Position numbers and translations under genes: made by a program. Below are positions 1 to 6,082 of a stretch of 6,082 nucleotides of DNA, piece by piece. Source of the stretch: Pseudomonadota bacterium. Its GTDB lineage: Bacteria; Pseudomonadota; Alphaproteobacteria; Rhodobacterales; Rhodobacteraceae. The DNA lies in contig JAQBUS010000087.1 in NCBI GenBank assembly GCA_027623875.1, positions 1 to 6,082 of the forward strand. Reading direction: 5' to 3'. The notes below the pieces were generated by a model, which saw nothing but the letters and a program-made list of their open reading frames with translations, was not told the DNA's origin and made no database searches. Positions within the stretch are counted from its first letter, which is position 1; each line of letters opens with the position of its first letter.

Positions 1-67
1 TCGGAAAAGCGCCGTTTGAATAGGCGGTTAATATCGTTTCTGGTGATAGTGCTAGTTTATTATCCAT
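1..67 (-). CDS. aat: Leucyl/phenylalanyl-tRNA--protein transferase, N-terminal fragment (runs off the left edge)
   Basis: An ATG at 67-65 opens a frame that stays open for 22 codons to the window edge. It reads MDNKLALSPETI followed by LTAYSNGAFP. This matches the start of the Aat family, where a '(I/L)(T/S)PE-LL-AY--G-FPM' block comes within the first 25 residues. Aat is a cytoplasmic enzyme that transfers Leu or Phe from charged tRNA to proteins with an N-terminal Arg or Lys, marking them for ClpS/ClpAP degradation. The frame is closed upstream by a TAA at 112-110 and this is the first ATG after it, so the start is well constrained, although no clear Shine-Dalgarno precedes it. It begins 48 nt after the accC stop on the same strand; accB-accC-aat is a common alphaproteobacterial order, which supports the call. 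No terminator separates it from accC, so readthrough from accBC is likely. Only a small part of the protein is visible, so nothing can be said of its catalytic residues. Confidence 0.8.
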   Translation of the reverse strand, partial: MDNKLALSPETILTAYSNGAFP

Positions 68-115
68 TTTGTATTGATAAAATAATTTTATATCGATGTC
101 AGTTTTAAATTATTC

Positions 116-1468
116 CTAAGCATTCTCAACAGAGGCTTGCAACCAGTTTTCCAACCAATGAATATTATAGCTTCCGTCAATTATCTCTTTTTCTAATAAT
201 AGTGGATCAAATAATGGTGCTGTAGTATCAACACCATCCACAATAAGCTCGCTGAGCGCCCGTTTCAGTCGGTTAATAGCGGAAGACCTGTTTTCTGCGT
301 GAACAATGATCTTTGCGATCAAACTATCATAATATGGGGGGATCGAATATCCGTCGTATATGGCCGAGTCCATTCGAACCCCTAAGCCGCCCGGAGCATG
401 AAATTGTGTTATTTTTCCAGGACAAGGGTTAAAATTAGGAAGTCTCTCGGCGTTTATACGGACCTCAATCGAATGGCCGTTTATTTTTAGCTCTTCCTGA
501 ATGAATGACATTGGCAGTCCAAAAGCCACTCTGATTTGTTCTTTGACTAGGTCAACATTATATATTGCTTCGGTTACCGGATGTTCAACTTGGAGACGTG
601 TATTCATTTCAATAAAATAGAATTCATCATTTTCATATAGAAACTCTATAGTTCCAGCTCCAGCATAATTTATTTTAGAAATTGCATTTGCACATAATTT
701 CCCAATTCTTTGGCGTGTTTCTTCATTTATCTCTGGCCCTGGTGCCTCCTCAAGAATTTTTTGATGCCGTCTTTGAAGCGAACAATCACGCTCTCCTAAG
801 TGCACTGCTCGCCCCTTACCGTCACCAAAAACCTGAATTTCTATATGTTTGGGGGCCAGTAAGTATTTTTCCATATAAACCGCTTCATTTCCGAAAGAAG
901 ACCTGCCTTCTGATTTTGCCATTTTATAAGCTTCTTCTAAATCCTCTCGTTTTAAGGCTAATTTCATCCCCTTACCACCACCTCCGGCGGTTGCTTTAAT
1001 GATAATAGGGTAACCAATAGATTCAGCAATTTCATATGCTTCCTTTAGGGTGTCGACCCCTCCTTCCGATCCGGTAACGCAGGGAACACCTAACGCTTGC
1101 ATTGTTTTTTTTGCCGAGATTTTATCTCCCATTGTTCGAATATGTTCTGCAGTTGGGCCAATAAATTTTAACCCGTGATCCTCAACTATTTGAACAAATT
1201 TAGGGTTTTCAGAAAGAAATCCGTAACCTGGATGAATAGCTTGCGCCCCAGTAATCTCGCATGCTGATATTATTGCGGGTATAGATAAGTAACTTGAGTT
1301 ACTTGGTGGTGGACCAATACAAATTGCTTCGTCCGCCATTCTTACGTGCATTGCGTCGCTATCGGCTGTGGAGTGTACAGCAACTGTCTTTATCCCCATT
1401 TCTCGGGCTGCTCGTATGACCCTGAGCGCAATTTCACCTCTATTTGCAATTAATATTTTTTCAAACAT
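116..1468 (-). CDS. accC: Acetyl-CoA carboxylase, biotin carboxylase subunit
   Basis: AccC uses ATP and bicarbonate to carboxylate the biotin carried on BCCP (AccB), the first half-reaction of acetyl-CoA carboxylase in fatty acid synthesis; it is cytoplasmic. The 450 residues match the family's usual length (about 447-450). In order there are an N-terminal biotin-carboxylase domain (about 1-114, beginning MFEKILIANRGEIA), an ATP-grasp domain (about 115-325) with the glycine-rich lid KATAGGGGKGM at 158-168, and a C-terminal domain (about 335-442). Residues equivalent to the E. coli catalytic set are present, shifted by at most one position: K116, K158, H235, K237, E275, E287, N289, R291 (in EMNTRLQVEHPVTE) and R337. 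The canonical N-terminus fixes the ATG start. It lies 6 nt after the accB stop with only a weak GAG-type Shine-Dalgarno, so translational coupling to accB is inferred. Full length and intact; it could not be confused with pyruvate or propionyl-CoA carboxylase, which are longer fusions in most cases. Confidence 0.97.
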   Translation of the reverse strand: MFEKILIANRGEIALRVIRAAREMGIKTVAVHSTADSDAMHVRMADEAICIGPPPSNSSYLSIPAIISACEITGAQAIHPGYGFLSENPKFVQIVEDHGLKFIGPTAEHIRTMGDKISAKKTMQALGVPCVTGSEGGVDTLKEAYEIAESIGYPIIIKATAGGGGKGMKLALKREDLEEAYKMAKSEGRSSFGNEAVYMEKYLLAPKHIEIQVFGDGKGRAVHLGERDCSLQRRHQKILEEAPGPEINEETRQRIGKLCANAISKINYAGAGTIEFLYENDEFYFIEMNTRLQVEHPVTEAIYNVDLVKEQIRVAFGLPMSFIQEELKINGHSIEVRINAERLPNFNPCPGKITQFHAPGGLGVRMDSAIYDGYSIPPYYDSLIAKIIVHAENRSSAINRLKRALSELIVDGVDTTAPLFDPLLLEKEIIDGSYNIHWLENWLQASVENA

Positions 1469-1474
1469 GAGTAC

Positions 1475-1957
1475 TTACTCGATTATCATCAATGGGGCAC
1501 CAAATTCTACTGGACTGCCATCTTCAACTAGTATTCTCTTTACAACGCCCGCTTTACTCGCGTGAATATGGTTCATTGTCTTCATTGCTTCGATAATAAG
1601 AAGTGTCTGCCCTTCTTTTACCTTTGTGCCAATTGAGACGAACGGCGGTGTCTCCGGTTCAGATTGGAGAAAGCAAGTTCCAACCATTGGTGAGGTTACC
1701 GCACCTGCTTCTAATGCAGGGTCTTGTGAGGTTTCTTGTTCTAAACCAGTATTTTGGGAGGTTTGCATTGGGTTTGCGGTAGGATTTACTGAGGCATTAA
1801 CTGCTGTAACAATTGGTTGTCTTGAAATACGGACAGTTACACCCTTATCAAGCCCATCGTCACGACTAAGCTCGATCTCGGTCAGATCATTTTTCTTTAG
1901 AACTTCTACTAATGCCTCGATAAAAGCGATATCTTGAGTTTGGGAGTTTTTCGACAT
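1475..1957 (-). CDS. accB: Acetyl-CoA carboxylase, biotin carboxyl carrier protein (BCCP)
   Basis: AccB carries the covalently bound biotin that shuttles CO2 from biotin carboxylase to the carboxyltransferase AccAD. The 160-residue protein has three parts. Residues 1-45 form the N-terminal segment (alpha helix around 9-22, then a short strand region ending VTVRISRQ). Residues about 46-88 form a flexible linker rich in Thr, Asn, Gln, Ser and Ala. Residues about 88-160 form the biotinyl (lipoyl-like) domain. The biotinylated lysine is K126 in IIEAMKTMNHI, and the loop TSPMVGTCFLQSEPE (88-102) fits the 'thumb' found in true BCCPs of acetyl-CoA carboxylase. The C-terminus SPVEFGAPLMIIE is typical of alphaproteobacteria. 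The ATG at 1957 is supported by AAGGAA at 1968-1963, 5 nt upstream. It is followed 6 nt later by accC, so the two are surely one operon. BirA, needed for biotinylation, is not in the window. No anomaly apart from the linker composition, which is less Pro/Ala-rich than many. Confidence 0.97.
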   Translation of the reverse strand: MSKNSQTQDIAFIEALVEVLKKNDLTEIELSRDDGLDKGVTVRISRQPIVTAVNASVNPTANPMQTSQNTGLEQETSQDPALEAGAVTSPMVGTCFLQSEPETPPFVSIGTKVKEGQTLLIIEAMKTMNHIHASKAGVVKRILVEDGSPVEFGAPLMIIE

Positions 1958-1962
1958 TTGTG

Positions 1963-1968
1963 TTCCTT
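1963..1968 (-). promoter_or_regulatory. Shine-Dalgarno site of accB
   Basis: On the minus strand AAGGAA is followed by CACAA and then the accB ATG, a 5-nt spacer. It fixes the accB start and contrasts with the weak site before accC. Confidence 0.7.
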
Positions 1969-1996
1969 AGGTCCTTAACATTGTTAAAATTAGTAT

Positions 1997-2026
1997 ATCA
2001 TATTTCAAGTGTGAGTAAGTTGAAAA
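1997..2026 (-). promoter_or_regulatory. Possible sigma-70 type promoter for accB-accC
   Basis: In the 105-nt gap between acs and accB the minus strand reads TTTTCA (2026-2021, 4 of 6 matches to TTGACA), an 18-nt spacer, then TATGAT (2002-1997, 5 of 6 matches to TATAAT). This would place the transcript start near 1990 and give a leader of about 30 nt with the accB Shine-Dalgarno inside it. The gap has no T-tailed terminator after acs, so accBC may also be reached by readthrough from acs. AT-rich DNA yields such matches by chance and the -35 is weak; this is inference from spacing and hexamers only. Confidence 0.35.
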
Positions 2027-2033
2027 CACACCT
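2003..2033 (-). repeat. Overlapping short inverted repeats in the acs-accB gap
   Basis: Two small dyads interlock. TTTCAA (2003-2008) is complementary to TTGAAA (2020-2025). AGTGTG (2008-2013) faces CACAC (2027-2031), and on the minus-strand RNA this pairing can extend to 7 bp with one G-U. The two pairings overlap, so as RNA they would exclude each other or form a pseudoknot-like arrangement; as DNA they sit over the -35 and spacer of the possible accB promoter. No run of T follows on the minus strand, so it is not a normal terminator of acs. Arms this short can arise by chance. Confidence 0.3.
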
Positions 2034-2062
2034 TTAAGTTGGTTTTTCTATATTAGAGCGTG

Positions 2063-4012
2063 TTACTTTGGCTCCAATCTGTTCAAAATTAGCTCCTCCA
2101 CCACTGCGGGGTCGGCAAGAGTGGAAATATCTCCAATTGAGGCGTAATCATTCTCGGCTATTTTCCGTAATATGCGGCGCATAATTTTTCCAGACCGCGT
2201 TTTTGGAAGGCCAGGGGCCCATTGAATCAAATCTGGCTTTGCTATGGGGCCAATCTCTTTTCGTACCCACTGTTCTAGTTCTTTTTTAAGGACTTCAGAA
2301 GGAATTTCATTTGCCATCAATGTAACAAATGCATAAATCCCTTGTCCTTTTATCTTGTGAGGAAAACCAACCACAGCACTCTCTGCCACTTTTGGATGTG
2401 CTACAAGTGAAGATTCAACTTCGGCAGTACCCATCCGATGCCCTGAAACATTTATAACATCGTCAACTCGACCAGTGATCCAGTAATATCCGTCTTCATC
2501 TCTACGACAACCATCGCCAGTAAAATAGTAACCTTTATAATCTGAAAAGTAAGTTTTTATAAATCTTGCGTGGTCACCGAAAACTGTACGCATTTGACCT
2601 GGCCAGCTGTCTTTGATGCATAAAACCCCCTCTACAGACGGACCGTTTAATTCCTTTCCACTGCTAGGGTCTAAGATTGCAGGAATTATTCCAAAAAATG
2701 GTTTGGTTGCTGATCCAGGTTTGGTTGGAATTGCTCCTGGAATAGGTGTGATTAGGTGACCCCCAGTTTCTGTTTGCCACCAAGTATCGACTATTGGACG
2801 AGTTCCCCCACCCACAACTTCATTATACCAATGCCAGGCTTCGGGGTTTATTGGCTCTCCAACAGTGCCTAATACTCTCAATGAACTAAGATCATGCGCC
2901 TTAACCCAATCATCGCCTTGCCCCATAAGAGCTCTGATTGCTGTTGGAGCAGTATAAAATTGATTTACTGAATGTTTCTCGCAGATTTCCCAAAATCGAC
3001 TAGGATTTGGAAAATTTGGAACCCCCTCAAACATAAGGGTCGTAGCTCCGTTGGCAAGGGGTCCATATACTATATAGCTATGTCCAGTTACCCAACCGAC
3101 ATCTGCTGTACACCAGAAAACATCTTTGTCGTGATAATCAAAGGTATATTGATGGGTCATTGAGGCGTAAACCAGATAACCTCCACTGGAATGAACGACT
3201 CCTTTTGGTTGGCCAGTTGAACCAGACGTGTAAAGTATGAAAAGTGGATCTTCAGCACTCATTTCGGCGGCTGGGCAATCTGGTTCTACGGACTTTTCTA
3301 ATTCGTGCAACCAGTAGTCTCTTTTAGGAACCATTGAGACTGCACCACCCGTTCTCTTTACGACAAGCATTTTTGTTTTTGTATTTATAGCCTGCAGAGC
3401 CTTATCGGCATTGGTCTTTAGGGCCGTATTTTTGCCTCCTCTAGGGGCCTCATCTGCTGTTATTAAAATTGACGCGCTGCATCCCTTAATGCGCGATGCT
3501 AAAGCATCCGGAGAAAATCCGGCGAATACTACCGAGTGTATTGCTCCAATTCGAGCGCAAGCCAGCATTGCATACGCGGCTTCTGGTATCATAGGCATGT
3601 AAATTACAATTCTGTCACCTTTTGTCGCCCCAAGTTTTTTTAAAACATTTGAGAATTTTCCAACATGTATCGACAACTCTTCATATGAAATATGTAGTGA
3701 TTTCTCATTTGGGTCGTCAGGTTCCCAGATTATTGCCGTTTGTGTTGCTCTTTTTTTTAAATGCCTATCGATGCAATTTGCTGCAACGTTTAGTGTGCCG
3801 TCCTCATACCATTTTATACTTACGTCATCATGTGAGAAGTTGACATTTTTTACTTTTGTAAAAGGTTTAAGCCATTCTAATTTTTGGCCTTGTTCAGCCC
3901 AAAATTTTTCTGGATCACTAATCGATTTTTTATACATTTCGTCATAGTCTGTGTGATTAATTAAAGCGCTTGATACAAAATCTGATGATGGTGGATAAAT
4001 TGCTTGGGGCAT
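2063..4012 (-). CDS. acs: Acetyl-coenzyme A synthetase (AMP-forming)
   Basis: Acs activates acetate to acetyl-AMP with ATP and then transfers the acetyl group to CoA; it acts in the cytoplasm and scavenges acetate. At 649 residues it has the family's normal length (about 650). A large ANL-superfamily N-terminal domain (about 1-515) carries the P-loop YTSGSTGQPKG (261-271), the motif DTWWQTETGG (409-418) and YFTGDG (496-501). W412 is the bulky residue that restricts the pocket to acetate, with V308, T309 and V384 lining it as in the Salmonella enzyme. The hinge region is WITGRVDDVINVSGHR (511-526). The mobile C-terminal domain ends in PKTRSGKIMRR, whose K609 is the lysine reversibly acetylated by Pat/Gcn5-type enzymes and restored by sirtuin or other deacetylases in other bacteria. 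The ATG is supported by AGGAAA at 4023-4018 with a 5-nt spacer, and by the aligned N-terminus. It stands 235 nt after glnA, behind a terminator, and 105 nt before accB; its product acetyl-CoA is the substrate of the acetyl-CoA carboxylase part-encoded downstream. Confidence 0.97.
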   Translation of the reverse strand: MPQAIYPPSSDFVSSALINHTDYDEMYKKSISDPEKFWAEQGQKLEWLKPFTKVKNVNFSHDDVSIKWYEDGTLNVAANCIDRHLKKRATQTAIIWEPDDPNEKSLHISYEELSIHVGKFSNVLKKLGATKGDRIVIYMPMIPEAAYAMLACARIGAIHSVVFAGFSPDALASRIKGCSASILITADEAPRGGKNTALKTNADKALQAINTKTKMLVVKRTGGAVSMVPKRDYWLHELEKSVEPDCPAAEMSAEDPLFILYTSGSTGQPKGVVHSSGGYLVYASMTHQYTFDYHDKDVFWCTADVGWVTGHSYIVYGPLANGATTLMFEGVPNFPNPSRFWEICEKHSVNQFYTAPTAIRALMGQGDDWVKAHDLSSLRVLGTVGEPINPEAWHWYNEVVGGGTRPIVDTWWQTETGGHLITPIPGAIPTKPGSATKPFFGIIPAILDPSSGKELNGPSVEGVLCIKDSWPGQMRTVFGDHARFIKTYFSDYKGYYFTGDGCRRDEDGYYWITGRVDDVINVSGHRMGTAEVESSLVAHPKVAESAVVGFPHKIKGQGIYAFVTLMANEIPSEVLKKELEQWVRKEIGPIAKPDLIQWAPGLPKTRSGKIMRRILRKIAENDYASIGDISTLADPAVVEELILNRLEPK

Positions 4013-4017
4013 TTTAG

Positions 4018-4023
4018 TTTCCT
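4018..4023 (-). promoter_or_regulatory. Shine-Dalgarno site of acs
   Basis: On the minus strand AGGAAA is followed by CTAAA and the acs ATG, a 5-nt spacer. It supports the chosen start. I could not pick a convincing -35/-10 pair for acs between this site and 4200, because the stretch is AT-rich with several weak candidates. Confidence 0.65.
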
Positions 4024-4088
4024 AATTTAGTTTTAGTTATGTTTAACTGTTTAATGTTTACAATAAAGCACAAATCCTTGAAAGTACA

Positions 4089-4118
4089 AAAACTTGGGAG
4101 CATGTACTCCAAAGTTTT
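4089..4118 (-). repeat. Long imperfect inverted repeat (hairpin) between glnA and acs
   Basis: Two 12-nt arms, 4089-4100 and 4107-4118, pair at 11 of 12 positions around the 6-nt loop CATGTA (4101-4106). On the minus strand the arms read AAAACTTTGGAG and CTCCCAAGTTTT, with a single T/C mismatch in the middle. On that strand the structure is followed by TTTTTG and a T-rich stretch, so it could be a second, weaker terminator of glnA. Its position, 77 nt upstream of the acs start, would equally suit an operator or an element in the acs leader. The dyad itself is plain in the sequence; its role is not determined. Confidence 0.6.
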
Positions 4119-4199
4119 CGAAAAGCCGTGTGGTTTATTAAATAAAATTTAGAAAAATAATCTAACAACCATTGTCGTAGTTGTGAAACTTTTTTCATT

Positions 4200-4231
4200 A
4201 AAAAGGGCGCCTAAAATTGACGCCCTTTTTT
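4200..4231 (-). terminator. Rho-independent terminator of glnA
   Basis: On the minus strand, beginning 16 nt past the glnA stop, an A-run is followed by GGGCGTC, the loop AATTTTA, then GGCGCCC and five Ts (4204-4200). The stem has seven pairs including one T-G wobble. On the plus strand that pair becomes a C/A mismatch, which indicates that the hairpin is built for minus-strand transcription, although a T-run is present on both sides. It separates glnBA from acs. Confidence 0.88.
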
Positions 4232-4247
4232 ATAGTACCAACTTTTT

Positions 4248-5654
4248 TTAACAGCTATAATACATTTTATATTCAATTGGATGGGGTGTATGTTCGTAGG
4301 CGTATACTTCTTCCCACCTCAAGTCGGAGTAGGAGCGAATTTGATCTTTTGTGAAAACATCTCCAGAAAGTAGAAAGTCATGATTGGCTTCCAGGCTTTC
4401 TAACGCTTCCCTAAGCGAAGAACAGACAGTTGGAATTCCGGTTAATTCCTCTGGTGGCAATTCATATAAATCCTTGTCAGATGACGGCCCCGGATCAATT
4501 TTATCTTTAATTCCATCCAACCCAGCCATTAAAAGTGCTGCAAAACACAAGTAAGGATTTGCTGCTGCATCGGGGAACCTGGCTTCTACGCGTTTTGAGT
4601 TTGGACTTTCCGCCCAAGGAATACGCACACAGCCAGACCTGTTACGAGCAGAGTAAGCTCTCAAAACTGGGGCTTCAAAACCTGGGATCAGCCTCTTGTA
4701 ACTATTTGTAGTGGGATTAGTAAAAGCATTAAGAGCTTTAGCGTGCTTAAGAATCCCACCAATGAAATATAAAGCTTCTTGAGAAAGGTCGGCATATTGA
4801 TCTCCGGAAAACAGAGGTTTTCCATCTTTAAATATTGACATATTTACATGCATCCCAGTTCCATTATCCCCAGATATTGGTTTAGGCATAAAAGTCGCTG
4901 ATTTTCCATATGCATGTGCAACATTATGGACTACGTATTTGTATTTTTGTAATTCATCAGCTTGATGAGTCAGTGATCCGAAAATCAACCCGAGCTCATG
5001 TTGGCAAGAACCTACTTCATGGTGATGCTTGTCTACCTTCATTCCCATCCGTTTCATTGTAGATAGCATTTCACCTCTAATGTCGTGAGACGAATCTGTG
5101 GGGTTCACTGGAAAATAACCGCCTTTAATTCCAGGCCTATGCCCCATATTTCCAACTTCGTATTCTGTGTCGGAGTTCCAGGATGCATCATCTGCATCGA
5201 CTTCGAAGGATACTTTGTTCATTTCAACCGAAAACCTTACGTCATCGAATAAGAAAAACTCTGCCTCTGGTCCGAAATACGATACATCACCAATGCCCGT
5301 AGACTTAAGATAAGCCTCTGCCTTTTGGGCTGTCCCACGTGGGTCGCGATCATAAGGCTCATTCGTATCAGGTTCTAAAATACTGCAGTGAATACATAAG
5401 GTTTTTTCTGCATAAAAAGGATCAATATATGTACAATTGAGATCTGGCATTAATTTCATGTCACTCTGGTCAATTGATTTCCATCCAGAAATCGAAGAAC
5501 CATCAAACATCAAACCATCATCCAAGAAAGATTCATCGACTTGATCGGACATCATAGTCACGTGCTGAAGTTTTCCCCGAGGGTCAGTAAATCTAAGGTC
5601 TACGTATTCGATTTCTTCATTTTGTATGGTTTTAAGTATCTCTGTTTTACTCAT
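4248..5654 (-). CDS. glnA: Glutamine synthetase, type I
   Basis: GlnA makes glutamine from glutamate, ammonium and ATP, the main entry of ammonium into metabolism; the enzyme is a cytoplasmic dodecamer. The 468 residues equal the usual GSI length. The beta-grasp N-domain (about 14-100) carries the latch-forming FDGSSISGW (50-58) with D51. The catalytic domain has GPEAEFFLFD (128-137) with metal ligands E130 and E132, KPISGDNGTGMHVN (258-271) with H269, the glutamate flap PGFEAPV with E327, and RFPDAAANPYL with R359. Y397 in KDLYELPPEE is the adenylylation site, so it is of the GSI-beta kind controlled by the adenylyltransferase GlnE, which is not in the window. The ATG at 5654 follows AGAAAGG (5670-5664) with a 9-nt spacer and matches the usual N-terminus. 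It lies 30 nt after glnB with no terminator between, forming a glnBA operon, and is followed by a strong terminator. No missing residue or truncation is seen. Confidence 0.98.
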   Translation of the reverse strand: MSKTEILKTIQNEEIEYVDLRFTDPRGKLQHVTMMSDQVDESFLDDGLMFDGSSISGWKSIDQSDMKLMPDLNCTYIDPFYAEKTLCIHCSILEPDTNEPYDRDPRGTAQKAEAYLKSTGIGDVSYFGPEAEFFLFDDVRFSVEMNKVSFEVDADDASWNSDTEYEVGNMGHRPGIKGGYFPVNPTDSSHDIRGEMLSTMKRMGMKVDKHHHEVGSCQHELGLIFGSLTHQADELQKYKYVVHNVAHAYGKSATFMPKPISGDNGTGMHVNMSIFKDGKPLFSGDQYADLSQEALYFIGGILKHAKALNAFTNPTTNSYKRLIPGFEAPVLRAYSARNRSGCVRIPWAESPNSKRVEARFPDAAANPYLCFAALLMAGLDGIKDKIDPGPSSDKDLYELPPEELTGIPTVCSSLREALESLEANHDFLLSGDVFTKDQIRSYSDLRWEEVYAYEHTPHPIEYKMYYSC

Positions 5655-5684
5655 TTGATCGAGCCTTTCTTTATTTATTTGAAA

Positions 5685-6023
5685 TTAGAGGGCGTCTTCA
5701 CCGGTTTCCCCGGTTCTAATTCTGATGGCTTGCTCCAAATTGTAAACAAATATTTTACCATCACCAATTTTATCGGTCTTAGCAGAATTGACGATTGCTT
5801 GAATCGCCGAATCTACCAAATTATCAGCTAAAGCTATTTCTATCTTAACTTTGGGAAGGAAATCGACAACGTATTCTGCTCCCCTATAAAGTTCAGTGTG
5901 GCCTTTCTGTCGCCCAAAGCCCTTTACCTCAGTCACGGTCAGTCCTTGCACCCCAATTTCCTGGAGCGCTTCTTTTACCTCGTCAAGTTTGAATGGTTTT
6001 ATAATCGCTTCAATTTTTTTCAT
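5685..6023 (-). CDS. glnB: Nitrogen regulatory protein PII
   Basis: GlnB is a small cytoplasmic trimer that binds ATP/ADP and 2-oxoglutarate and reports nitrogen, carbon and energy status to targets such as GlnE and NtrB. Starting at the ATG at 6023 gives 112 residues, the exact usual length, beginning MKKIEAIIKPFKLDEVKEAL. The T-loop holds the uridylylation site Y51 in YRGAEYVVDFLPK (46-58); Q39, K58, K90, R101 and R103, used in ligand binding, are present. TDKIGDGKIFVY (83-94) is the PII C-terminal signature. D54 favours GlnB over GlnK, as does the neighbouring glnA in place of amtB. A longer frame begins at a TTG at 6059, but its 12 extra residues have no counterpart in the family and would include the Shine-Dalgarno. 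Upstream, TAATAT (6065-6060) could be a -10 box whose -35 would fall outside the window; no sigma-54 -24/-12 element is visible in the 59 nt available. Confidence 0.97.
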   Translation of the reverse strand: MKKIEAIIKPFKLDEVKEALQEIGVQGLTVTEVKGFGRQKGHTELYRGAEYVVDFLPKVKIEIALADNLVDSAIQAIVNSAKTDKIGDGKIFVYNLEQAIRIRTGETGEDAL

Positions 6024-6032
6024 GCTAAAAAA

Positions 6033-6040
6033 CTTTCCTT
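6033..6040 (-). promoter_or_regulatory. Shine-Dalgarno site deciding the glnB start
   Basis: On the minus strand AAGGAAAG is followed by TTTTTTAGC and the ATG at 6023. The 9-nt gap from the end of the motif (12 from its GGA) is somewhat long but usable. It lies inside the longer TTG-started frame, so it argues for the shorter, 112-residue protein. Confidence 0.6.
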
Positions 6041-6082
6041 TTGAACAAGCCACAGACAAATATTAAACAACATTTTTTTTTA

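Noticed and set aside
77..91. AT-only palindrome ATAAAAT-A-ATTTTAT between accC and aat
   Set aside because: It has no GC pairs and a 1-nt centre, so it is not a credible terminator; in AT-rich spacer DNA it is probably chance.
682..999. Plus-strand open frame of about 105 codons
   Set aside because: It lies wholly antisense to accC, has no recognisable domain and is explained by the codon pattern of the opposite strand. The other plus-strand frames (within accB, acs and the glnA/glnB region) are rejected for the same reason.
4013..4247. Small gene or structured RNA in the glnA-acs gap
   Set aside because: Apart from the terminator and the inverted repeat, the gap shows no frame with a ribosome binding site and no recognisable RNA family or tRNA.
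6024..6059. N-terminal extension of GlnB from a TTG codon at 6059
   Set aside because: The 12 extra residues do not belong to the PII family, the ATG at 6023 gives the exact family length, and the AAGGAAAG motif lies within the extension.
6024..6082. Possible sigma-54 promoter before glnB, suggested by TGGC on the minus strand
   Set aside because: No GC element occurs at the required distance from the GG, and only 59 nt of upstream sequence are available.
1..6082. Novel defence, mobile or biosynthetic system
   Set aside because: All six genes are recognised core metabolic or regulatory genes with intact motifs and even base composition; there are no transposase, integrase, repeat array or attachment-site signs.

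Overview
The window is an ordinary, tightly packed chromosomal segment of a moderately AT-rich bacterium. Every supported gene lies on the minus strand, so transcription runs from high to low coordinates: glnB, glnA, acs, accB, accC, and then the first codons of aat at the left edge. The most likely source is an alphaproteobacterium. The order accB-accC-aat and the pair glnB-glnA are both characteristic of that class, and the BCCP sequence around the biotinyl lysine (EAMKTMNHI and the C-terminal SPVEFGAPLMIIE) is of the alphaproteobacterial kind. The low GC content would suit a streamlined marine or otherwise uncultured lineage, but the sequence does not settle that.

Layout from right to left in transcription order. 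Positions 6082-6024 are the upstream region of glnB. Positions 6023-5685 encode the nitrogen regulatory protein PII (GlnB, 112 aa), followed after 30 nt by type I glutamine synthetase (GlnA, 468 aa, 5654-4248). A convincing intrinsic terminator lies just after glnA, at about 4231-4200. The rest of the 235-nt glnA-acs gap is AT-rich and holds a second, nearly perfect 30-nt inverted repeat (4089-4118). acs (acetyl-CoA synthetase, 649 aa, 4012-2063) follows. After a 105-nt gap with a possible promoter and small overlapping dyads come accB (BCCP, 160 aa, 1957-1475) and, only 6 nt later, accC (biotin carboxylase, 450 aa, 1468-116). A further 48 nt on, the N-terminus of leucyl/phenylalanyl-tRNA-protein transferase (aat) starts at 67 and runs out of the window.

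Functionally the genes fall into two joined themes. glnB-glnA senses nitrogen, carbon and energy status and assimilates ammonium. acs makes acetyl-CoA from acetate, and accB-accC begins its conversion to malonyl-CoA for fatty acid synthesis. The carboxyltransferase subunits AccA and AccD are not in the window and must be encoded elsewhere. PII proteins are known to bind BCCP in several bacteria, so the proximity of glnB to accB is the most interesting aspect of the layout. All catalytic residues checked are intact; there are no frameshifts, mobile elements, CRISPR arrays or RNA genes. I do not see a previously undescribed system here.
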